Assembly: GCA_040385875.1 (NCBI GenBank)
Contig: JAZKGO010000207.1
Location: 1-18,687, forward strand
DNA: 18,687 nucleotides
Direction of reading: 5' to 3'
From: JANMZR01 sp040385875
GTDB taxonomy: Bacteria; Bacteroidota; Bacteroidia; Cytophagales; Spirosomataceae
Below, piece after piece: positions 1 to 6,788 of this stretch; position 1 is the first letter of the stretch; each line of letters starts with the position of its first letter. Both the position numbers and the translations under genes were made by a program. The notes beneath the pieces are model-generated. The model was not told the origin of the DNA. It saw nothing but the letters and a program-made list of their open reading frames with translations, and searched no databases.

Positions 1-1703
1 CTTACTATTTTCCAGTTTTTGCGAGAAATATCAAATTTTTCCTCGCTCGCAATACTGCTTTGTTTGGTAAAAGGATTGTAAGAGATTGCTTTGATTTCTA
101 CTTTTCCTTCGGTGGTATTTACGGCAGAAGTATATTTAGCCGACTTCGCCGCAGGATTGCTTCCATCCAAAGTATAGTAAATTTCAGATTCTTTATCTCC
201 CGATTGAAAATTCACCAAACCCTCTTTGTCTCGAATAATTGTTGGCGGGGTTAGCACAATTGGAGCTTTGTAAACCTCAATATTTGAAATAAGCGGACAG
301 CTTTTCGAGTCCAAAATATTTAGCCGTAGTTTTGTTGCGTCAACGGTAGCAAATCTTAAAATTCTCTTATAACCGATGGTAGTTTCTTTGGCAATTTCAA
401 TCCATTTTCCATTTGCAAACGCTTCTAATGAAAACGATTTTACCCGTTGTCCCAATGCAATCGGTTCTTGTACCAAAAAACGATTGAATGAGGTTGACTT
501 TCCAAAATCTAAAGTCAATGAAGCCGTTGTAATATTGTCATCCGTTGCCCAATAGGTATTTGCATCGCTATCAAGAGCATTTTTTGCTGAAAAACGAGTG
601 CTTTTTCCTCGTGTTTGGTTGGCAGAAACCACCGCCTTTTTGGCAAGATTAAGTGCAAATTCTTCTTTTAAAGCTTTGGTAAGTCCTTGAATGGCATTTT
701 CATCTTTCTCGTGAATCAGGCCATTGGGCATGATAGGAAAGTTCATCAGTAATGTGCCATTTCTACCCACCGAATTGTGGTAAATATCCATCAGTTGTGG
801 CAAAGTTTTCACTTTTCTATCCTCACGCTCATGATAAAACCACTCAGGACGAATAGAAGTATTTACCTCCCCAGGCACCCACGCATTTCCATTTTCTACA
901 CCATGTCTGAGCATATCTTCTGGCACATCTCCTGTGGCATTCAACAAACTCCAGTTGGTTTCGCCCACATAACCAGCTTCTGTGCCTACCCAACGTAAAT
1001 CGGCACGGTCGCCACCATCATTCCAAATCACGATATTGGGTTGAAGTTTACGAACCAATTTGTAAGTATTTGGCCAGTCATAGTAGGTTTTTGCATCAAT
1101 TTTTCGGGTTTCGTTAGCTCCACCATAATAGCCATCACCACCATTTGCACCATCAAACCAAACTTCAAAAATATCTCCGTAATTGGTCAATAACTCAGTC
1201 AACTGGTTTCGGAAATAAGTGATGTATTCGGGTTTGCCATAATCGGGATGATTTCTGTCCCAAGGAGAAAGATAAACGCCAAATTTTAGTCCAAACTCCT
1301 TGCAAGCATCGGCCATTTCTTTTACAATATCGCCTTTACCATTTTTCCACGGTGCTTTTTCAACGGAATAATCCGTATATTTTGAAGGCCACAAACAAAA
1401 ACCGCTATGATGTTTGGCGGTGAAAATAATGCCCTTCATTCCTGCTTCTTTGCAGATTTTTGCCCACTGACGGGCATCCATTTTTTCTGGGTTAAATAGC
1501 TGCGGGTCTTCATTACCAAATCCCCAAGCCATGTCGGTGTAAGTATTAATCGAAAAATGAATAAAAGCGTAATACTCCATTTTTTGCCACCTCAACTGAT
1601 TGGAAGTTGGAATTGGGCCAACAGGTTTTGGTGCTTCATTTTGAGCAAATGAAAAATTTAATACAAAGCATGAAAATAAGACAACACAGAACCCTTTTTT
1701 CAT
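1..1703 (-). CDS. GH29 alpha-L-fucosidase with F5/8-type C-terminal domain (3' end cut by window)
   Basis: Secreted exo-alpha-L-fucosidase that should remove terminal L-fucose from glycans. The start is the ATG at 1701-1703; the frame stays open to base 1, so 567 residues are visible and the C-terminus is missing. Residues 1-20 are a signal peptide (MKKGFCVVLF..., ending SFAQ). The catalytic GH29 barrel covers about residues 35-340: the KHHSGFCLW motif precedes EVWFDGANG, whose Asp (about residue 184) is the expected retaining nucleophile. About residues 350-475 resemble a discoidin (F5/8 type C, CBM32-like) domain, with ALDSDANTYWAT and LTLDFG. From about 505 a chitobiase C-terminal-like segment begins (IYYTLDGSNP). 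This layout resembles GH29 subfamily B, which tends to be linkage-restricted (alpha-1,3/1,4) and not to act on aryl fucosides; the subfamily call is an inference. It is the last visible gene of the leftward operon, 89 bp after the carboxylesterase gene. Confidence 0.9.
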   Translation of the reverse strand, partial: MKKGFCVVLFSCFVLNFSFAQNEAPKPVGPIPTSNQLRWQKMEYYAFIHFSINTYTDMAWGFGNEDPQLFNPEKMDARQWAKICKEAGMKGIIFTAKHHSGFCLWPSKYTDYSVEKAPWKNGKGDIVKEMADACKEFGLKFGVYLSPWDRNHPDYGKPEYITYFRNQLTELLTNYGDIFEVWFDGANGGDGYYGGANETRKIDAKTYYDWPNTYKLVRKLQPNIVIWNDGGDRADLRWVGTEAGYVGETNWSLLNATGDVPEDMLRHGVENGNAWVPGEVNTSIRPEWFYHEREDRKVKTLPQLMDIYHNSVGRNGTLLMNFPIMPNGLIHEKDENAIQGLTKALKEEFALNLAKKAVVSANQTRGKSTRFSAKNALDSDANTYWATDDNITTASLTLDFGKSTSFNRFLVQEPIALGQRVKSFSLEAFANGKWIEIAKETTIGYKRILRFATVDATKLRLNILDSKSCPLISNIEVYKAPIVLTPPTIIRDKEGLVNFQSGDKESEIYYTLDGSNPAAKSAKYTSAVNTTEGKVEIKAISYNPFTKQSSIASEEKFDISRKNWKIV

Positions 1704-1754
1704 AAAAATTACTATTTAGTAAAATTAACCTCACCGAAACGTCGGACCGCACAT

Positions 1755-1775
1755 CCCCTCTCCTGAGGAGAGGGG
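1755..1775. repeat. GC-rich palindrome, REP-like copy 1
   Basis: Perfect inverted repeat: CCCCTCTCCT, a central G, then AGGAGAGGGG. It sits in the 89-bp spacer between the carboxylesterase and GH29 genes. 'AACCTCACC' lies just outside it at 1727-1735, separated by about 19 unrelated bases. The same parts (AACCTCACC, CTCTCC, GGAGAGGGG) recur in the same orientation at 6729-6760. It may act as a mRNA hairpin, but the recurrence points to a dispersed REP/MITE-like element. Confidence 0.7.
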
Positions 1776-1792
1776 CTTATTTGCTGTATTTG

Positions 1793-3343
1793 TTATTTTG
1801 CCCATTCTTTACCTTCTGCTGTTCTGCGCCATTGAAAATATTTTTCCAGCACTTTCAATGATTCTTCGCTATCTATTTTTCCCATTTGTGGGCTTTGTTT
1901 TAGGTGCATTACGGCATGATTTTTCTTGGTGTATTCTTTCCAAAATGGCAAATTTGAACCATTTGGGTTGCCGTATTTTGCGAAATTTGTCCAATAACCA
2001 ACCATGGCATCAGATATGCTTTCGTCGGTAGCGGTTTTCAATCTGCTTTTGGGGTCGGTGTGGCCAAACACAAAACCAACATCGTGACCATGTGGAGTTC
2101 CTTGTCCAAACTGTGGCGAGCCTTCGGGGAAATCTGGGTGTTGGTCAAAATAATAGAAGTACACTTTGGCTTTACTGGTTTTTGTTTGAAGATTTGCCCA
2201 AGCCCAAGTTTGCCAGCCAAAAGCAGCATCACGAGCTAAATCTCGGGCAGTTTTGGGCACATTTTCGCTCCCAACTGGGTATGCTTTTATCAATTCATCG
2301 GCAAATTTTCCGTAGCGTTTTTGAGTGCCTTCGATGTAATCTTTTGGAGTTTTAGGAGGTTGAAAACTCAGTCCTTCGTCCGAATTATAACCTATTAAAA
2401 TGGGCGTTTTGTTGTATTTTCCTTGCTCGTAAAGTTTATATTGGTCGTCAGGAATCACATAACGATCTACAATTGGCCAGCTGCCAGGTTGTCCAAAACC
2501 ACCTGGTAATTTATCGGAAGCAATAGACCGAAGTTCAGCTAAGGATTTAGCCCCTGCTTTTTGCATAAATTCTACGCCTTGGCTTTCTGCCAAAGACAAT
2601 AACTTCATATTTTCGCCTGGGTAGGTAGTAGTTCTTGATGGGCCAAACGAACCGCCACTTTGCGAAATAGCTCCATTAAAAAGTCCTTTGGCCAAAGGTG
2701 AAGCACAAAGCATACTTACAGCAATACCACCAGCCGATTCACCAAAAATTGTAACTTTATTGGGGTCGCCACCAAAAGCAGCTATGTTGTTTTTTACCCA
2801 TTGAAGGCCAGCAATCATATCCAACAAGCCGTAATTTCCAGAAGTTTTTTGAGTGGTTTCGGCACTTAGTTCTGGGTGTGCCAAAAAGCCCAATTGACCG
2901 ACACGATAAGGTATTGAAACATATACCACACCTTTTGCAGCTAATTTTTCACCCGAATAAACTGCCTCAGAAGTAGAGCCAAACGCAAAACCTCCCCCGT
3001 AAATCCATACCATAACGGGCAGTTTCTCATCGGCTTTTTTGGCAGGACTCCAAACGTTTAAATACAGACAATCTTCGCTTTTTCCAGATGGTGGGTTGCC
3101 TCCTTGGTAGGGTGCTGGGCCAAATTTATCAGTCATTTTTACACCTTCCCAATTGGCTGCTGGTTGAGGAGCTTTCCATCGCAAATCGCCCACAGGTGGA
3201 GCGGCAAACGGAATGCCTTTGTACACTTGTAAACCATTTTCGGATTTGCCTTGCACCAAGCCGTATTGGGTTTTTACAGTTTGTGCATGACTTAAAATAC
3301 TTATTACCAATAAAATAACTATTAACTGAACTGTCTTTTTCAT
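1793..3343 (-). CDS. Type-B carboxylesterase (alpha/beta-hydrolase), secreted
   Basis: 516-residue serine esterase of the COesterase family (para-nitrobenzyl esterase/cholinesterase type), expected to cleave acyl esters. A signal peptide (residues 1-20, ending SHA-Q) predicts export. The family hallmarks are all present: YGGGFAFG oxyanion-hole loop at about 115-122, GESAGG nucleophile elbow with Ser203, acidic triad member in SDEG (Glu323), and catalytic His418 in PHGHDVGFVFG, which aligns with the FHALELPFVFG-type motif of PnbA-like enzymes. The EDCLYLNVW motif at about 90-98 is typical. Length is normal and no defect is seen. It starts 11 bp after the upstream esterase, so the two are almost certainly cotranscribed. 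In a glycosidase cluster a type-B esterase may remove acetyl or hydroxycinnamoyl groups from plant glycans; the true acyl group cannot be read from the sequence. Confidence 0.9.
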   Translation of the reverse strand: MKKTVQLIVILLVISILSHAQTVKTQYGLVQGKSENGLQVYKGIPFAAPPVGDLRWKAPQPAANWEGVKMTDKFGPAPYQGGNPPSGKSEDCLYLNVWSPAKKADEKLPVMVWIYGGGFAFGSTSEAVYSGEKLAAKGVVYVSIPYRVGQLGFLAHPELSAETTQKTSGNYGLLDMIAGLQWVKNNIAAFGGDPNKVTIFGESAGGIAVSMLCASPLAKGLFNGAISQSGGSFGPSRTTTYPGENMKLLSLAESQGVEFMQKAGAKSLAELRSIASDKLPGGFGQPGSWPIVDRYVIPDDQYKLYEQGKYNKTPILIGYNSDEGLSFQPPKTPKDYIEGTQKRYGKFADELIKAYPVGSENVPKTARDLARDAAFGWQTWAWANLQTKTSKAKVYFYYFDQHPDFPEGSPQFGQGTPHGHDVGFVFGHTDPKSRLKTATDESISDAMVGYWTNFAKYGNPNGSNLPFWKEYTKKNHAVMHLKQSPQMGKIDSEESLKVLEKYFQWRRTAEGKEWAK

Positions 3344-3354
3344 ATATTTTTTAT

Positions 3355-4239
3355 TTAAAATATCAAATTATTTCTTTTCAACCAGTCAAAAAGTGGATTC
3401 ATCCAACCTTGGTGGCGAAATATAAAGCCATGGTCGCCTTTAGGGTAAATGTGCATTTCTACTTCCACTTTGTTTTTGCGAAGACTTTCAAAATAGTTTA
3501 TGCTATTGTCCACATCTACCAGCTTGTCGTCAGCAGCGTGAGTTAAGTAGGCTGGTGGGGTATTCGCTCGCACTTGGGTGTCATTTGAAAAAAGTTCAAC
3601 GTCTTCTGTGCTTGCATTTTTTCCAATTAAATTTTCTTTTGAACCACCATGCGTAAAACCATCTTTCATACTTATTACTGGATAAACTAGTATCTGAAAA
3701 TCAGGGCGTAAACTGATGTTTTCAGAATTAGGAATATAAGATTTCTCAAAATGAGTGGCGGCAGTACTTGCCAAATGCCCACCTGCACTGAAACCCATTA
3801 CCCCTATTTTACTTTTATCTATTCCATATTTATCGGCATTTTCACGTACATATTTTATGCTTTGTTGAACATCCTGCAGCGGCCCAACTTTCCTGTTAAC
3901 CATTATTTCGTCGCTTGGCAGGCGGTATTTTAGCACAAAAGCCGAAATGCCTTTTAGTGCCAGTTCATTGCCAATATACACCCCTTCGCCGTTGTAGACA
4001 ATTACTCCATAACCACCCCCAGCAATCACGATTACGGCAGTACCGTTGGGTTTTTCAGGCTTGATGTATTCGAGAGTCGGATTGGTGATTCCTTTATATA
4101 ATCCCCGTTCTGCACCTGTTTCTGTTACGCTCGAAGGCTTAGAATTTGGTACGCCGTTTGGATATAGATTGATTTTCTCTTGCGAAAAAGCAGAAAACCC
4201 ACAGAAAATAGCGGCAATTAAGAGGAAATTACTTTTCAT
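3355..4239 (-). CDS. Alpha/beta-hydrolase, acetyl-xylan-esterase/BD-FAE-like
   Basis: 294-residue secreted serine hydrolase. Residues 1-20 form a signal peptide (MKSNFLLIAA... FSQ). The fold markers are IAGGGYG (about 72-78, oxyanion-hole loop, the HGGGx equivalent), GFSAGGHLAS with nucleophile Ser151, HAADDKLV with the likely catalytic Asp238, and GDHGF with His270. Proteins of this type, often annotated as 'esterase/lipase' or 'endo-1,4-beta-xylanase', include acetyl-xylan and feruloyl esterases from Bacteroidota polysaccharide loci. Its place between a CE6-type esterase and a carboxylesterase supports deacylation of a decorated plant polysaccharide; exact ester specificity is inferred. Gaps are 60 bp upstream (containing a hairpin) and 11 bp downstream. 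Length is usual and the triad is complete. Confidence 0.85.
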   Translation of the reverse strand: MKSNFLLIAAIFCGFSAFSQEKINLYPNGVPNSKPSSVTETGAERGLYKGITNPTLEYIKPEKPNGTAVIVIAGGGYGVIVYNGEGVYIGNELALKGISAFVLKYRLPSDEIMVNRKVGPLQDVQQSIKYVRENADKYGIDKSKIGVMGFSAGGHLASTAATHFEKSYIPNSENISLRPDFQILVYPVISMKDGFTHGGSKENLIGKNASTEDVELFSNDTQVRANTPPAYLTHAADDKLVDVDNSINYFESLRKNKVEVEMHIYPKGDHGFIFRHQGWMNPLFDWLKRNNLIF

Positions 4240-4266
4240 TTTAAGGTTGAATTAAAAATATTGGTT

Positions 4267-4290
4267 GTTGTCTGTGAGGACACAGGCAAC
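4267..4290. repeat. Imperfect palindrome/hairpin between two esterase genes
   Basis: Arms GTTGTCTGTG and CACAGGCAAC flank an AGGA loop: a 10-bp stem with one T/G position (a wobble if transcribed from the plus strand, a C/A mismatch from the minus strand). It begins 9 bases past the stop of the CE6-type gene, in the 60-bp spacer. No clear T-tract follows on the minus strand, so it is a poor intrinsic terminator. It could be a processing or mRNA-stability hairpin or a REP-type repeat, different in sequence from the copies near 1755 and 6740. Confidence 0.55.
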
Positions 4291-4299
4291 GGCATCTTT

Positions 4300-5136
4300 T
4301 TATTTTTTAGAATATTGCATCAAAGTTTCTGCATAGCGTTTGCCAAATTCACGGACACCCTCACTGTTGAAATGTAATTTGTCGGGTGCTGCAGGTAATC
4401 CTTTTGAAGAAATCACCATAGCTTTTGGTATCGTTTGCGGAAGTGTGGCAATAATTTCGTTATGGCTTGCACATTTGCCGCCTTGGTCGGCACCGACAAC
4501 TTCTCCAGCTATGAGTGGAATAGAATTTGGAACAATGTTTAAATCAGCCAAAATATCATCGTAAATCTTTTTCACTTGGGCAGGCCAAGTTTTATCGCCA
4601 GTGTTGGACTCGCCTTGATGAAGCAAAATCCCTTTAATGACTCCCGATTTTTTGGCAATTTTAGCCATTGCAATCAATCTTTCGTAAGGATTTCCACCAT
4701 AAGAGTCGGCCATTTTAATCATCCAAGGTCTTTCTTTGGCTGATGAATCGAGGTAGGCTTTGTATTTTACTTGATCAAAAATCTCAATTTTGCTACCAGC
4801 CACAGCCACATGTACTAAGCCTAGAGATTGATATTGTGGCATATTTTCAAGCATAGTCCGTCCAAAATAATCAGCAGGAGAAAGGCGAGTATCACAACGG
4901 CAGAGTGGTGGTTTCGCCGTGTACCATTGCCCCATTTGCCTACCCAGATTAGGACAATCTAAGGCTTCTAAAACCTTAAAACGACTGTCGATATTGATGG
5001 TATCTTGGGCTTCTATACGTGCTGCACCTTCCATATTTGACTGCCCAATACAGAGATAAATATGAAAATTTGGGTCTTGGGCGAAGACACCATTTAGGAG
5101 AAATGTTAGAAAAAGTGTAAAAAGGATTTTTTTCAT
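4300..5136 (-). CDS. SGNH-hydrolase acetylesterase (CE6/SASA type)
   Basis: Secreted carbohydrate O-acetylesterase of the SASA/DUF303 (CE6-like) family, which contains acetyl-xylan esterases and sialate O-acetylesterase relatives. I chose the ATG at 5134-5136 (278 residues) because it gives a textbook signal peptide (MKKILFTLFLTFLLNGVFAQ). An upstream ATG at 5235 would overlap the GH43 gene by 77 bases and add a sequence that looks like leftover GH43-gene DNA. SGNH blocks are clear: GQSNMEG with nucleophile Ser33, the glycine block AVAGSK (about 111-116), HQGESN with Asn178, and DKLHFNSEG with Asp252 and His255. Length suits the family. It starts 22 bp after the GH43 stop, so it is in the same transcript. 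Predicted job: remove acetyl groups so that the glycosidases can act. Confidence 0.88.
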   Translation of the reverse strand: MKKILFTLFLTFLLNGVFAQDPNFHIYLCIGQSNMEGAARIEAQDTINIDSRFKVLEALDCPNLGRQMGQWYTAKPPLCRCDTRLSPADYFGRTMLENMPQYQSLGLVHVAVAGSKIEIFDQVKYKAYLDSSAKERPWMIKMADSYGGNPYERLIAMAKIAKKSGVIKGILLHQGESNTGDKTWPAQVKKIYDDILADLNIVPNSIPLIAGEVVGADQGGKCASHNEIIATLPQTIPKAMVISSKGLPAAPDKLHFNSEGVREFGKRYAETLMQYSKK

Positions 5137-5158
5137 AGAATTATTGTATTCTGGAAAT

Positions 5159-6715
5159 CTAAGGTTTTGTTGAAACTTTATCAGAAATGTGGAAATAATC
5201 AAAATCGGCAAAACCACCAAAAATTTTGGTTGCATAATTGAAAAGACCGAATCTGTAACCCATAAAATGCGGCAAAGTGTAAGGCATTTTTAGCGGTTCA
5301 CCAATTTTTGTCCAGGATTTTCCATCAAGACTATAAAAGAAATGAGCAATATCGGCTTTGTCTTTGAAATTACATTCGGCTTTAAAAAAAACGATATTTT
5401 GTACAATCATAACTTTCTCAATTTCAATAGCTTTACCCGCTCTGGTGCTTACCATTGAGATAGATTTCTTGCCGTTTTCGATTTTTATACCTACTACACC
5501 ATAATTTTTTTGGAGTAAACTCAAGCCAGCAAAGTCGCCTTCTTTCATGTGTGATACATCCAAGGAAATGGCCCCAGTGCTTTCTGGGCCAATGGTACGT
5601 TGGGTGAGCGTGTTTTTTGCCGATACAAAAGAGGTATCAATTCTCCCAGTTTTCAGACGAAGAAATCCTTTCCGTTCGGAAATTGACCAAAGCGAATTAT
5701 CAGGATTATGATTCCATTGCCAAATTAATGGCAAAGTTGCTTCTCCTTTTTTTCGGGCGAATTCATCAGAATTTACAAGATTAGGAATCAAACTTTTGTT
5801 GGCTGGCAGCTTTAAAGTCATTGGTACTTTTCCGTTTTCACCCAAAACTGGCCAACCGTCTTTCCATTCAACTGGCACTAAATAGGGGATTCGTCCAACT
5901 CCACCATTGTCACGAAACAAATAAGCGAACCAACGTCCATCTGGTGTGTCAATCAAGCCGCCTTGTGCGACACCCAAATCTTGTAAAGCCACTTTTCCTT
6001 CCCACGGCCCAGTGATTTTATCGGCTCGGTGGATGATTACTGTTCGCATTCCGCCACGTGGCCAACAGATATTGAAAAGATAATATTTGCCATCTTTCTT
6101 GAAAATTTGTGAGCCTTCAGCACCCAACATGATATTATCTCCAGCGGGAGCTGAGGCATTTTCAATCAAAACTCTTTCTTCCACTCCTTCAACTGGCCCA
6201 CTTAGGTCAGATTTTAATTCTAAAATTTTGAGTTTCCCAGCACCATAAATCATATAAACTTTGCCGTCTTCATCAAAAAATATAGTGTGGTCGTGGTAGG
6301 CTGGTTTAAATGTTTTTTCTTGCCAAGGGCCTTTGATATTTTTTGAGGTGAAAATATGCGTTTTGCCCGATGTGGCAGCAAAAGTACTCACATAAAACAA
6401 ACCGTTTTGATACCTCATGCAACTTGCCCAAGAGCCTCTTCCATAGGTATTTTGGCCATTATCAAGGTTCATGGCATCATTTTCTACTAACCTATCATAG
6501 CAATAACTTTCCAGCTTCCAATTTACTAAGTCTTTTGAACTCATTATCGGCAAACCCGGACTCATGTGCATGGTGGTGCTACTCATATAGTACGTATCAC
6601 CCACACGAATCATCGACAAGTCTGGTACATCAGCATGGATGATTGGATTATGAGCTTGCCCAAACCCAATCTGACCTGCCAATAGCAACAAACAAATATT
6701 TAAGAGTTTTTTCAT
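5159..6715 (-). CDS. GH43 arabinofuranosidase/beta-xylosidase-like enzyme (1)
   Basis: 518-residue secreted five-bladed beta-propeller glycosidase of family GH43. The signal peptide covers residues 1-20 (ends GFGQ). The three expected catalytic acids are visible: Asp32 in VPDLSMIRVGD (general base), Asp142 in YHDHTIFFDEDG (pKa modulator) and Glu200 in LGAEGSQIFK (general acid). SPGLPIMSSKDLVNW (about 52-66) is typical of the beta-xylosidase/alpha-L-arabinofuranosidase branch. The propeller ends near residue 320; residues from about 330 form the C-terminal beta-sandwich (GH43_C2/DUF1349-like, e.g. FFKAECNFKDKADIAHFFYS and the terminal FADFDYFH). The base motif is VPDLS, not the usual FYPDPS of its neighbour, so the two GH43 proteins are divergent paralogues and probably attack different linkages. 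Substrate (arabinofuranose or xylose) cannot be decided from sequence alone. Confidence 0.88.
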   Translation of the reverse strand: MKKLLNICLLLLAGQIGFGQAHNPIIHADVPDLSMIRVGDTYYMSSTTMHMSPGLPIMSSKDLVNWKLESYCYDRLVENDAMNLDNGQNTYGRGSWASCMRYQNGLFYVSTFAATSGKTHIFTSKNIKGPWQEKTFKPAYHDHTIFFDEDGKVYMIYGAGKLKILELKSDLSGPVEGVEERVLIENASAPAGDNIMLGAEGSQIFKKDGKYYLFNICWPRGGMRTVIIHRADKITGPWEGKVALQDLGVAQGGLIDTPDGRWFAYLFRDNGGVGRIPYLVPVEWKDGWPVLGENGKVPMTLKLPANKSLIPNLVNSDEFARKKGEATLPLIWQWNHNPDNSLWSISERKGFLRLKTGRIDTSFVSAKNTLTQRTIGPESTGAISLDVSHMKEGDFAGLSLLQKNYGVVGIKIENGKKSISMVSTRAGKAIEIEKVMIVQNIVFFKAECNFKDKADIAHFFYSLDGKSWTKIGEPLKMPYTLPHFMGYRFGLFNYATKIFGGFADFDYFHISDKVSTKP

Positions 6716-6739
6716 GTTTTTACTCTAAACCTCACCCCG

Positions 6740-6760
6740 CCTCTCTCCACAGGAGAGGGG
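6740..6760. repeat. GC-rich palindrome, REP-like copy 2
   Basis: In the 73-bp spacer between the two GH43 genes. The stem is CCTCTCTCC / GGAGAGGGG with an ACA loop and one T/G position, preceded by AACCTCACCCC (6729 onward) and followed by GAGTAAAAG. It resembles the palindrome at 1755-1775 in arms, flank and orientation. Two related copies about 5 kb apart, both in operon spacers, argue for a dispersed repeat family and not for two independent terminators. Confidence 0.7.
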
Positions 6761-6788
6761 GAGTAAAAGCTAATTCTTTTTAATTCCA

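Noticed and set aside
60..998. Small plus-strand open frames opposite the GH29 gene
   Set aside because: They lie antisense to the continuous GH29 frame and its C-terminal domains; translations are not protein-like.
5134..5235. Longer N-terminus for the CE6-type esterase from the ATG at 5235
   Set aside because: It overlaps the GH43 gene by 77 bases and adds residues antisense to nothing conserved; the internal Met at 5136 starts a perfect signal peptide.
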